Assembly: GCA_002390745.1 (NCBI GenBank) | Contig: DGQK01000001.1 | Span: forward strand, 129,701 to 193,700 | Source: Bacteroidetes bacterium UBA4416 | GTDB lineage: Bacteria > Bacteroidota > Bacteroidia > B-17B0 > Aurantibacillaceae | Reading direction: 5' to 3' | DNA: 64,000 bases | In this document: piece by piece, positions 44,079-51,470 of the stretch | Position numbering within the stretch: position 1 is the stretch's first letter | How the letters are laid out: each line of letters opens with the position of its first letter | Notes under the pieces: model-generated | The model's input: only the letters and a program-made list of their open reading frames with translations | The model's database searches: none | What the model was told of the DNA's origin: nothing | Program-made: the position numbers and the translations under genes

Positions 44079-45035
44079 ATGGCCGACTACTACTCCATAC
44101 TTGGTGTATCTAAAACCGCTAACGACAACGAAATTAAAGCTGCATTCCGCAGGCTGGCGATGATTTATCATCCCGATAAAAATCCGAATAACCCGGATGC
44201 CAGGCTGGTATTCGAAAATGTTCTGAAGGCCTACAATACCCTGATCCATCCTTCTTCAAGGAGACGCTACGACCAGAGGACAAGTGATGCCACGCACATC
44301 TCCAAAACACAGCATAACAAGCGCAAAACGCAGAAGGAATGGTCCTTTACAGAAGAGGAGATGCAAAGGCGCCAATACTACGAGAAATACTACAAGGCCA
44401 AGCAGCAGGAAAAGGCCCGGCAGCAAACAGCGCCACCCAAAGCCCACAGCGATTATAAATACATCCTCTTTGCCACACCTATTGCTGTAGGCCTGCTCAT
44501 GCTCATCATTTCCATGTTTACCAAAACACCCAAAACGGTGCCGCTGCCACCTCATAAGGAGGATATAAAAACAGAAGAAACGCTGCCTGTGCCTGTAGAG
44601 ATCCCGGAAGGGCAGCTGGCTACCGGCCGAACTCCCTATTCTGGCTATTTTGGCGGTGTGCGAACGTTCAGCACGCACAATACCCTCGTCATCAACAACG
44701 CGACCGACTATGATGCCGTGATCGTGCTCTTTGATAAAGAAACGAACCGGTACCTGCAACACGCCTATCTGCAAGCCTCCTATTCCATCGAATTTAAGAA
44801 ATTGCCGCTTACCGGCGTGTATTGGAAAAGTATGATAGGCAGGCACTGGAATGAAAACAAACTCATGGCGGAGAATGAGGCGATTGGCGCTTTCGACAGC
44901 ATCGCCCAGTTCCAGGACCGCAAACGCGCACCGGTTGTCTTTAAAAGCGATTCCACCGTTACAGCAGATGTGGAGCTTGTGAAAAACGGATCTAAAAAAT
45001 ACATGGGCAGCGAAGCTGATTTTTTTGCAAGGTAG
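44079..45035 (+). CDS. Membrane-anchored J-domain protein
   Basis: The 318-residue protein starts with a J domain (1-68; YYSILGVSKTANDNEIKAAF, then HPD at 31-33 and YDQR). A charged helix-rich linker follows, then one transmembrane helix (ILFATPIAVGLLMLIISMF, about 127-145), and a periplasmic or surface C-terminal domain (about 185-315) of unknown type with GYFGGVRTFSTHNTLVINNA. The J domain would stimulate DnaK in the cytosol while the tail faces the other side of the membrane. The zinc and substrate domains of DnaJ are absent, so it is a type III J-protein. Confidence 0.88.
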   Translation: MADYYSILGVSKTANDNEIKAAFRRLAMIYHPDKNPNNPDARLVFENVLKAYNTLIHPSSRRRYDQRTSDATHISKTQHNKRKTQKEWSFTEEEMQRRQYYEKYYKAKQQEKARQQTAPPKAHSDYKYILFATPIAVGLLMLIISMFTKTPKTVPLPPHKEDIKTEETLPVPVEIPEGQLATGRTPYSGYFGGVRTFSTHNTLVINNATDYDAVIVLFDKETNRYLQHAYLQASYSIEFKKLPLTGVYWKSMIGRHWNENKLMAENEAIGAFDSIAQFQDRKRAPVVFKSDSTVTADVELVKNGSKKYMGSEADFFAR

Positions 45036-45857
45036 ATGATGATCCGGAAATCCACAGAATTCAAGAAAGGTACCGTTACCTATACCGATAGCGGCAAAGG
45101 CCGCGTGGTGGTCCTGCTGCATGGTTTCCTGGGCTCTGCCGCGATCTGGGAAAAAACCATTGAGGCGCTCTCCAAAACATACCGTGTCATTGCGATTGAC
45201 CTGCCGGGGCACGGGGGCACCGACTGCTTCGGCTACGTGCATACCATGGAGCTCAATGCCCGTTGTGTGAAAGCCGTGATGGACCATCTGCGCCTGAAAA
45301 AATATGTGATCATCGGCCATAGCATGGGCGGATACACGGCCCTGGCTTTCGCCGATATGTTTCCCGATAATTTGAAAGGCCTGTGCCTCTACCACTCGTC
45401 AGCATATGCCGATACCGAAGAGAAGAAAAAGGACCGTACACGCTCGGTGAAGGTGGTGAAGGCCAATCACAGGATCTATACCTCGGAGGTAATCAAAAAC
45501 CTGTTTGCCGATAAAAATAAAAAGTACCTGAAACAGGAGATTGCCTTCGCTCAAAAGATCGCGTCAACTGTTTCCAAGCAATCGGTGATCGCTTCTCTGG
45601 AAGGCATGAAAGACCGCCCTAACCGCGACCTGGTGCTGGGAATGGTGCAATATCCCGTGATGATGGTTATCGGGGAGCATGACCGGTCGCTGCCGGCGGC
45701 ACAGCTGCTGGAGCAATCGGAATTATTAAAAAACAAGCACCTGCTTTACCTCGAGCACGATGCGCACATGGGATTCCTGGAAAGCCCCATTGCCAGCAAT
45801 ATCGCGCTGAAGAAATTTTTAAGGGCCTGTTATAAGGCTGAGAAGAAGGAGATGTGA
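45036..45857 (+). CDS. Alpha/beta hydrolase
   Basis: The 273-residue cytosolic protein starts directly after the J-protein stop. It has the oxyanion HGFLGSAAIW segment (about 29-38), a nucleophile GHSMGGYTAL (Ser about 96), LPGHGGTD and a C-terminal EHDAHMGFLE histidine (about 241), completing a classical Ser-Asp-His hydrolase. The lid region (EEKKKDRTRSVKVVKANHRI) is basic. It resembles haloalkane-dehalogenase/lipase-type members. Substrate unknown; the linkage to the J-protein gene is by position only. Confidence 0.88.
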   Translation: MMIRKSTEFKKGTVTYTDSGKGRVVVLLHGFLGSAAIWEKTIEALSKTYRVIAIDLPGHGGTDCFGYVHTMELNARCVKAVMDHLRLKKYVIIGHSMGGYTALAFADMFPDNLKGLCLYHSSAYADTEEKKKDRTRSVKVVKANHRIYTSEVIKNLFADKNKKYLKQEIAFAQKIASTVSKQSVIASLEGMKDRPNRDLVLGMVQYPVMMVIGEHDRSLPAAQLLEQSELLKNKHLLYLEHDAHMGFLESPIASNIALKKFLRACYKAEKKEM

Positions 45858-45876
45858 GTCGTGAGAGATACAGAAA

Positions 45877-46374
45877 ATGAACATAGAATTTAGACACGCA
45901 CAGCAAAAAGACCTTAAAAACATCGTTGCCACGTATAACTCCACTGTGGCTTCACGCCTGGTGACAGCCGATCTGGAGCCGGTATCCGTAGAAAGCAAAC
46001 AAGCCTGGTTTGATGCGCACGATGTTGTAAAACGGCCTTTGTGGCTGGTGATTGCCAATGGTACTTATGCCGGCTGGATGAGCTTTAATTCCTTTTACGG
46101 AAGGCCCGCCTACGATGGCACAGTAGAGGTGAGCATTTACCTGGAGGAAAGCGCGCGTGGAAAAGGACTCGGGAAGCACTGCCTCAAAAAAGCATGTGAT
46201 GCAGCGCCATCGCTGCATATCAAAACCTTGCTGGGATTTATTTTCGACCACAATGAGCCCAGCCTGAAACTATTCTACAACATGGGCTTTGAAAAATGGG
46301 CGCATCTCCCGAAGATAGCCGATATGGGCGATGCAGAGCGGGGATTGATTATTTTAGGGAAACGCGTTGCTTAA
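45877..46374 (+). CDS. GNAT-family N-acetyltransferase (phosphinothricin-acetyltransferase-like)
   Basis: The 165-residue protein has the GNAT acetyl-CoA fold: IEFRHAQQKDLKNIVATYNS, an EVSIYLEESARGKGLGKHCL motif A with the R-G-x-G-L-G pyrophosphate loop, and DHNEPSLKLFYNMGFEKWAH motif B. This layout matches the PAT/Bar group that acetylates small amines. It lies 19 bases behind an alpha/beta hydrolase and slightly ahead of a receiver-like gene; the three may be co-transcribed. The substrate is not deducible. Confidence 0.9.
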   Translation: MNIEFRHAQQKDLKNIVATYNSTVASRLVTADLEPVSVESKQAWFDAHDVVKRPLWLVIANGTYAGWMSFNSFYGRPAYDGTVEVSIYLEESARGKGLGKHCLKKACDAAPSLHIKTLLGFIFDHNEPSLKLFYNMGFEKWAHLPKIADMGDAERGLIILGKRVA

Positions 46375-46390
46375 AATAAAGCCTGCCAGC

Positions 46391-46729
46391 ATGAGTTATC
46401 AGTTATTCCTCGATGATATCAGAACCGTAGCCATGGTATATCCTGCCATGGCAGAAAGTGATTTTGTCATCGTGCGCGATCACAGCGCTTTCAAAGAAAC
46501 CATTCTGAAGCTGGGCCTGCCGTCTTACATGAGCTTTGATAATGACCTTGGCCTGGATGAGCACAGCGAACTCGCTCCCGACGGCTATGCCTGCGCCAAA
46601 TGGCTGGTATATGAGTCGGGACTTGACCTTCGGGAGCTTAGATTTTATGTACACTCTGCCAATCCGGTTGCCAAGGTACAGATCGAATCTTTACTCCATA
46701 ATTATATCAAACATTTGAGAAACGAATAG
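46391..46729 (+). CDS. Cyclic-phosphate processing receiver (cPPr)-like domain protein
   Basis: ATG 46391 gives a 112-residue product; an earlier TTG overlapping the GNAT gene is less likely. The sequence follows a receiver-like fold but with family-specific motifs: LFLDDIRTV (tandem aspartates), FVIVRDHSAF, SFDNDLG, GYACAKWLV and YVHSANPVAKVQIESLL. This pattern is that of the small predicted cyclic-phosphate processing receiver family, thought to act on RNA or nucleotide cyclic phosphates rather than in two-component signalling. Assignment is from memory of motifs, so moderate. No toxin or RNA-repair gene is adjacent. Confidence 0.7.
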   Translation: MSYQLFLDDIRTVAMVYPAMAESDFVIVRDHSAFKETILKLGLPSYMSFDNDLGLDEHSELAPDGYACAKWLVYESGLDLRELRFYVHSANPVAKVQIESLLHNYIKHLRNE

Positions 46730-46788
46730 TAACCTGTTTGGTGAGATACTGAAACAAGCTCAGCATGTCCCTTCTTTAAGAGTTGCGC

Positions 46789-47871
46789 CTATTTCTTCTT
46801 ATTCATCACATCCGTTTGCACGCGGATGGATTCCTCATGAAGCAGCAAGCAGATTTTCTCGACGAAGGCTCTGGGAAGACCAATTTTTTCGGCCCATTGC
46901 GAGCGGGTGCGCAAAATTTCCTGCCAGCGCTCCAACTGAAAGATGGTAATGTCATGCTCCTTTTTATAGCCGCCCATCTGCTCCATCACCTTCATGCGTT
47001 TTTTCAGCACGTTCATGAGCTCATCGTCGATCTCGTCAACAATACTCCGGAATTGCTCCAATTGGTCGTGGCACTCGGGATTCTTAGGAAAAGCCTGCCT
47101 GTAGACCAGGTTATCGAGTAAGTCTTTCAGCGCTGCCGGTGTCAGTTGCTGGGCGGCATCGCTGAGTGCCACCTCAGGGTTGATGTGCGATTCGATCATG
47201 AGGCCACTCATGCCCAGGTCCAATGCTTTTTGTGCCACATGAGGGATCAATTCACGGTTCCCGCAGATATGGCTCGGATCGCAGATGAGGGGAAGGTTCG
47301 GCAAAATGGTTTTCAATTCGATGGCAATCTCCCACAGTGGCTTGTTACGGTATTTGCTTTTCCCGGGATAGTGAAATCCGCGGTGAATGGCTGCCAGCCT
47401 GGTGATACCGGCATTGGAGATGCGCTCGATGGCCCCCAGCCACAACTGCAAATCGGCATGCACAGGGTTTTTGACGAGCACGGGAACATCCACACCTTTG
47501 AGTATGTCGGCGATCTCCTGCACGCTGAAAGGATTGACTGTTGTTCTTGCGCCGATCCACAACACGTCCACGCCATGCTTGAGCGCCAGCTCGGTGTGGT
47601 GGGCATTGGCCACTTCCACCGTGGTTTTCAGGCCAAATTGCTGCTGAACCTGTTTCAACCATTCGAGGCCCGGCTCGCCCACACCTTCAAAGGAATTAGG
47701 CCTGGTGCGCGGCTTCCAGATGCCTGCCCTGAAAAGCTTCACCCGGGGGATCTGCGAGATCTCCCGCGCTGTTTGCAGGACCTGTTGTTCCGATTCTGCA
47801 CCACAGGGGCCTGCGATGATCAGGGGCTCGTTTTGCCGGGTAATCCATTCGTTCAGTGGGCTTATAGTCAC
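46789..47871 (-). CDS. Bifunctional 3-deoxy-7-phosphoheptulonate synthase/chorismate mutase (type II)
   Basis: The likely start is GTG 47871, giving 360 residues; an upstream ATG (47922) spans a promoter-like sequence and is rejected. The N-terminal two thirds is a DAHP synthase of the KDO8P-synthase-like type (LIIAGPCGAESEQQV, LKHGVDVLWIGARTTVNPFS, LVKNPVHADLQLWLGA, ICDPSHICGNRELIPHVAQK). A short linker leads to a type II chorismate mutase helix bundle (about 265-345, IVDEIDDELMNVLKKRMKVM). It catalyses the first aromatic pathway step and forms prephenate. This fusion is common in Bacteroidota. Confidence 0.94.
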   Translation of the reverse strand: MTISPLNEWITRQNEPLIIAGPCGAESEQQVLQTAREISQIPRVKLFRAGIWKPRTRPNSFEGVGEPGLEWLKQVQQQFGLKTTVEVANAHHTELALKHGVDVLWIGARTTVNPFSVQEIADILKGVDVPVLVKNPVHADLQLWLGAIERISNAGITRLAAIHRGFHYPGKSKYRNKPLWEIAIELKTILPNLPLICDPSHICGNRELIPHVAQKALDLGMSGLMIESHINPEVALSDAAQQLTPAALKDLLDNLVYRQAFPKNPECHDQLEQFRSIVDEIDDELMNVLKKRMKVMEQMGGYKKEHDITIFQLERWQEILRTRSQWAEKIGLPRAFVEKICLLLHEESIRVQTDVMNKKK

Positions 47872-47896
47872 GTGGAAATGTATTAAAATTATACTG

Positions 47897-47904
47897 TAAA
47901 TATA
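47897..47904 (-). promoter_or_regulatory. Putative -7 element (TATATTTA) for the DAHP synthase/chorismate mutase
   Basis: The minus strand reads TATATTTA about 25 bases before the preferred GTG start, within the frame extension of the alternative ATG. This argues for the GTG start. A TTG at 47922-47920 is 15 bases upstream, too close for an ideal -33. Confidence 0.35.
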
Positions 47905-47980
47905 ACAGTCTTTTCCCTCCAAGGTTCACTACCGCATTTGAGGTATTGTTACGAAAGCCTAAATTCCTGATTTTTACATC

Positions 47981-48133
47981 ATGTGCGATGATTTCAAATT
48001 CGAAAAGCCCGGCAAATTAAGCTTTGACTGCCCTTTGCTTCCCTTTATTGAATGCAGTAAGAAACATAAAGACTGCTGCAAGAACTTCAAGAAAGGCGAC
48101 CGCTGCAAAAAATGCCCGGGCAAAAAGAAATAA
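47981..48133 (+). CDS. Small cysteine-rich protein (50 residues)
   Basis: A complete frame from ATG 47981 to TAA 48133 encodes 50 residues: MCDDFKFEKPGKLSFDCPLL, PFIECSKKHKDCCKNFKKGD and RCKKCPGKKK. Seven cysteines (C2, C17, C25, C32, C33, C42, C45) and many lysines suggest a metal-binding or disulfide-knot mini-protein, and the composition is far from random non-coding DNA. There is no signal peptide. It sits alone between the divergent DAHP synthase and glycine-zipper genes. A homologue search would decide; I recall no named family. Confidence 0.7.
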   Translation: MCDDFKFEKPGKLSFDCPLLPFIECSKKHKDCCKNFKKGDRCKKCPGKKK

Positions 48134-48226
48134 TCTTCCTGTAGATTATTTTACCCATATCGGCCTTATTTAACATTTCTTCCGCTGGCACTTTGTTTCG
48201 ATCGTATTCAACAAAATATTCTAACT

Positions 48227-48688
48227 ATGAAAACGATCATTTCAACAGCCATTATCGCCTCTATATTCGCCGTATCCTGCGGCACTGCTGCCAAACAGGA
48301 AGCCGAAATACAGGCAGCCAAACAACAAACGCTTGACTCTATCAACGAAGTGCAGACATCAGCCCGTATCGAGCAACTCAGGCAGGATTCTATTAAACAT
48401 GCGGAACAACAGCAAAGGGCAGTTGCCTCCTCTAACAATAATACGAATGCATCTTCATCGTCACAAGCTCAAACAAGCGAGCAGAAGAAAAAAGGCATGA
48501 GCAATACCACCAAAGGAGCCCTCATCGGCACAGGAGCGGGTGTTGTAACAGGTGCTATCATCGGTGCAGCCACCAGCGATGATCAGGCCAAGGGAGCTGT
48601 CATCGGCGGTGTTATCGGTGGAGCCGTAGGCTCGGGTGCCGGTTACGGTGCGGGTGCAGCAGTAGATAAAAAGAAGAAAAAAGAATAA
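48227..48688 (+). CDS. Glycine-zipper lipoprotein (YMGG-like)
   Basis: The 153-residue protein has a lipoprotein signal (MKTIISTAIIASIFAVSC, Cys18), a Gln/Lys-rich helical stretch (about 22-65), a Ser/Asn-rich linker, and a C-terminal glycine-zipper (about 95-145: GALIGTGAGVVTGAIIGAAT and GAVIGGVIGGAVGSGAGYGA). The zipper forms a hydrophobic hairpin that can insert in or pack at the outer membrane. YMGG-like proteins may help envelope integrity. A strong hairpin terminator follows at 48720-48753. Confidence 0.85.
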   Translation: MKTIISTAIIASIFAVSCGTAAKQEAEIQAAKQQTLDSINEVQTSARIEQLRQDSIKHAEQQQRAVASSNNNTNASSSSQAQTSEQKKKGMSNTTKGALIGTGAGVVTGAIIGAATSDDQAKGAVIGGVIGGAVGSGAGYGAGAAVDKKKKKE

Positions 48689-48719
48689 TTTCCCTGCAAA
48701 CTGAAAACAATTAATGCGT

Positions 48720-48753
48720 GATAGGCGGAAGGTCGATGGATCTTCCGCCTATC
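48720..48753. terminator. Bidirectional hairpin terminator between convergent genes
   Basis: GATAGGCGGAAG (48720-48731) and CTTCCGCCTATC (48742-48753) make a perfect 12-bp stem with a 10-base loop. On the plus strand ATGTTTTACTATTT follows. It lies 32 bases after the glycine-zipper stop and 51 bases before the stop of the opposite gene, serving both. Confidence 0.75.
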
Positions 48754-48804
48754 ATGTTTTACTATTTGACCGATCTCCACCCCTGATGGATATTGCGATA
48801 ATTA

Positions 48805-50649
48805 CTACCTGCAATAATTCTTCAAAGCCGGTATCGCCGCTTCAAATCCCATGTCAGCCGCCCGTTTCAGATCAGCGCATGGGTTTTCTTTCAGGTTGGC
48901 TTTTGCCACACCTTTCCAGTAATAGGCTTCTGCGAAATCCGGATCGAGGGTCGTTGCCGTGTTCAGGTCGTTGAGGCAGGCCTGTAGGTTTTGCATCTTA
49001 CCGTATAGGATGGCGCGCCGCAGATAAAACAAGGGATTATCGTTTACGAAATAAAGTGTTTTGTTGTAGTAGTCGAGTGCCTTCGCCAGCTCATTCATCT
49101 CATCATAACAGGTTGCTATGAGATAAAGGGCTTTGGTATTCTGAGGCTCTGCCTGTAGCACGGACTGCGCGTCGGCCAGGGCTTTCGGGTAATCGTGCAA
49201 GGTATAATAGACATTAGCCCTCGCCACGTAGGCCTTCGGGTATTGCTTCAGAGCGATGGCCTTTGTAAAATCCGCCAGTGCTTCGGGCATCCGGTTGGTT
49301 TGCGCATAGAGCAGCCCGCGGTTATAATAGCCTTTATAGTAATTGACGTTTTCGTTGATGGCCGCATTCAGGTAGCTTAGCGACTGATCGTAATTTTTAT
49401 TGAGCATATGCTCTGCTCCGAGGCTATTCAGGGCTACAAAGGAATGCGGGTATTTCTTAATGATATCGCTATAGAGGTTGATGCTGTTCTTCCAGGCGCT
49501 GGTTCTGAAAAATGTAAGGGTCCCCAATACCAACACGAGGGCCAGGGCGAGGTAGTGTAATTGTTTTTCCTTCAGTGGAAGCAGGGAGGCAAGCGTCCAG
49601 GCAAGCCCCAGGATTGGCAGGTACATGTAGCGGTCGGCTGTGAGCACTTCGCCGAAAGGCAATAGCTGTAATACCAGCAACAGGTTGCTGACAAAAAAAA
49701 GCAGGCCAAACCAAGCGGTTTTCCGGCCGGAGCGGTAGAGCTTAAAACACAGGAAGGCCAGCACGGCTATCATGGCATAGCCCAGGATCAGCGCCAGGAG
49801 CTTGTTCTGTGGGTAAGGATAGATGACCGACAGGTTGGCCGGAACCAGGAATTTGGAGATGTATTGCAGGAGCGCGTAGCCCGCATAACCGATGCGCTCA
49901 TGCATGGCGTAGGCATGGCTCCCGGTAATGAATTTATCCTCGGTACGGGTATAGATCGTCACGAGCCCTATTCCAAGGGCCAGGATCCCGAAAGGAATTT
50001 TATTAAGAATAACGTCTTTTACAGACGGCTTCTCTTTGAGCAGGTAATCGAGCAGGATCATGCAAAGGGGAAAACAGATCGCAGAAGGTTTGCTAAGAAC
50101 AGCCGCTGTAAAGAACAGGAGGGTGAGAATATAGTGTTTACGGGTATGTTCGAGGCAATACCTGCCGTAACAGATAAGCCCCCACAAAAAAAACTGCGCA
50201 TAAAGGATGTTATTTTTGGCCGATACCCAGGCCACGGTTTCCACCTGCAAGGGATGAAAGCAAAAGATCACCGCGCAGAGCATGGCCTTTGCCTTATCCT
50301 TCAAAATAAGCTGCGAGAGCTGGTATACCAGGATGGCATTGAATACATGAAGCAGGAGATTGATGCCGTGCTGCGCAGCCGCATTACCGTGAAACAGGAG
50401 CCAGTCGATGGCGAAACCGATCATGGTAAAGGGTGCATAGTTCCCGACATAATAGCTGGTAAAAAAAGCCTTAACGTCAAAGCGATGAACGTCTTTATTG
50501 TTCAGGAGAACATCGCCATCGTCCCAGCTGATAAATCCTGAGGAGAACAGCTTGGAATACACGAGCCCGGCCAGCAGGCAGAGCAATACCACATACAGCA
50601 CAGGTGGCTTTCGGTTTATGAGTGAGGGCGTGGTATTCAAGGCAAACAA
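48805..50649 (-). CDS. TMTC/GT-C-like polytopic protein with C-terminal TPR repeats
   Basis: The 614-residue protein has about ten membrane helices in the first 400 residues. Between the first two is SWDDGDVLLNN (D43, D44), the acidic loop of GT-C glycosyltransferases of the TMTC (DUF1736) type, followed by YAPFTMIGFAIDWLLFHGNA. TPR repeats cover about 400-614. It would transfer a sugar from a lipid carrier at the outer face of the inner membrane. The start is uncertain (TTG 50649 inside an inverted repeat; later GTG codons are possible). It diverges from the GT2-GT9 operon, suggesting common control. Confidence 0.8.
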   Translation of the reverse strand: MFALNTTPSLINRKPPVLYVVLLCLLAGLVYSKLFSSGFISWDDGDVLLNNKDVHRFDVKAFFTSYYVGNYAPFTMIGFAIDWLLFHGNAAAQHGINLLLHVFNAILVYQLSQLILKDKAKAMLCAVIFCFHPLQVETVAWVSAKNNILYAQFFLWGLICYGRYCLEHTRKHYILTLLFFTAAVLSKPSAICFPLCMILLDYLLKEKPSVKDVILNKIPFGILALGIGLVTIYTRTEDKFITGSHAYAMHERIGYAGYALLQYISKFLVPANLSVIYPYPQNKLLALILGYAMIAVLAFLCFKLYRSGRKTAWFGLLFFVSNLLLVLQLLPFGEVLTADRYMYLPILGLAWTLASLLPLKEKQLHYLALALVLVLGTLTFFRTSAWKNSINLYSDIIKKYPHSFVALNSLGAEHMLNKNYDQSLSYLNAAINENVNYYKGYYNRGLLYAQTNRMPEALADFTKAIALKQYPKAYVARANVYYTLHDYPKALADAQSVLQAEPQNTKALYLIATCYDEMNELAKALDYYNKTLYFVNDNPLFYLRRAILYGKMQNLQACLNDLNTATTLDPDFAEAYYWKGVAKANLKENPCADLKRAADMGFEAAIPALKNYCR

Positions 50650-50694
50650 ATTTAAGATTTTAGTTCTTTGTTTTGATAACTAAATCTTAAATTT
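50648..50694. repeat. Long near-perfect inverted repeat between divergent glycosyltransferase genes
   Basis: AAATTTAAGATTTTAGTT (50648-50665) and AACTAAATCTTAAATTT (50678-50694) pair over 17 bp with one bulged T, with a 12-base loop. It fills the 50-base gap between the TMTC-like gene and the GT2 gene, and contains the -7-like TAAATTTA at 50688-50695 for the GT2 gene. It may be a shared operator or a bidirectional hairpin; no T-run is needed because no gene ends here. Confidence 0.65.
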
Positions 50695-50695
50695 A
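50688..50695 (+). promoter_or_regulatory. Putative -7 element (TAAATTTA) for the GT2-GT9-SDR operon
   Basis: TAAATTTA-CGCT-GTG places the element four bases before the GTG start at 50700, inside the right arm of the inverted repeat. A leaderless message is implied. Confidence 0.35.
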
Positions 50696-50699
50696 CGCT

Positions 50700-51470
50700 G
50701 TGCCACAAATCTCAGTCGTTATCATCACCTACAACGAGGAAAGGAACATCGCCCGTTGCCTGGAATCGGTGGCTTCGGTTGCCGATGAGATCGTTGTCCT
50801 GGATTCTTTCAGCAAAGACCGCACAAAAGAGATCTGCGCCTCTTACGGCGTGAAATTCTACGAGCATGCATTTGACGGGCATATCCAGCAAAAGAACCGG
50901 GCCATCACCTATGCCACGCATCCTTACATTTTATCGCTGGATGCAGATGAGGCGCTGGATGACACGCTGAAAAGCTCCATCCTGGCAGTAAAGGCCAACT
51001 GGACACACGACGGCTATTACATGAACCGGCTTACCAACTACTGCGGGCACTGGGTAAGGCACTGCAACTGGTACCCGGATACCAAGCTGCGCCTCTGGGA
51101 TAGCCGAAAAGGCTCCTGGACCGGCATCAATCCGCATGACAAATACGAGCTGAAAGAGGGCGACCGGAACACGAAGCACATCAAAGGCGATATTTTGCAT
51201 TACAGCTATTACAGCGTGGAAGACCACTACCGGCAGGTGGAGTATTTCACAAACATTGCTTCCAAAGCCTTTGTGGAAGCGGGAAAGAAAGCGCCGCTCT
51301 ATAAGCTGCTGTTAAACCCCGTTGCCAAATTCATCGACCATTATTTACTGCACCTTGGATTTCTCGATGGTAAAGCCGGTTACCTGATCTCGAAGATCTC
51401 GGCCTATGCCACTTACCTCAAGTATAAAAAAATAAGGGATATTAATAAAGCAAAGGCGCTTGCACACTGA
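50700..51470 (+). CDS. Family 2 glycosyltransferase (WaaE/KdtX-like)
   Basis: The 256-residue protein starts at GTG 50700. It has the GT-A fold of family 2: ISVVIITYNEERNIARCLES, IVVLDSFSKDRTKEICA, and the metal motif in YILSLDADEALDD. The C-terminal third (HYSYYSVEDHYRQVEYFTNI, then LGFLDGKAGYLIS) matches the lipopolysaccharide core beta-1,4-glucosyltransferase group. It acts at the inner face of the cytoplasmic membrane. The next gene, a GT9, overlaps by 11 bases; together they suggest LPS or glycolipid core assembly. Confidence 0.9.
   Translation: MPQISVVIITYNEERNIARCLESVASVADEIVVLDSFSKDRTKEICASYGVKFYEHAFDGHIQQKNRAITYATHPYILSLDADEALDDTLKSSILAVKANWTHDGYYMNRLTNYCGHWVRHCNWYPDTKLRLWDSRKGSWTGINPHDKYELKEGDRNTKHIKGDILHYSYYSVEDHYRQVEYFTNIASKAFVEAGKKAPLYKLLLNPVAKFIDHYLLHLGFLDGKAGYLISKISAYATYLKYKKIRDINKAKALAH

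Noticed and set aside
44256..45395. 379-codon frame antisense to the J-protein and alpha/beta hydrolase genes
   Set aside because: The opposite strand carries two clear genes with motifs; this frame has only shadow-like composition.
47872..47922. Upstream ATG for the DAHP synthase/chorismate mutase
   Set aside because: The extra 17 residues cover a promoter-like sequence and do not belong to the enzyme; GTG 47871 gives the normal length.
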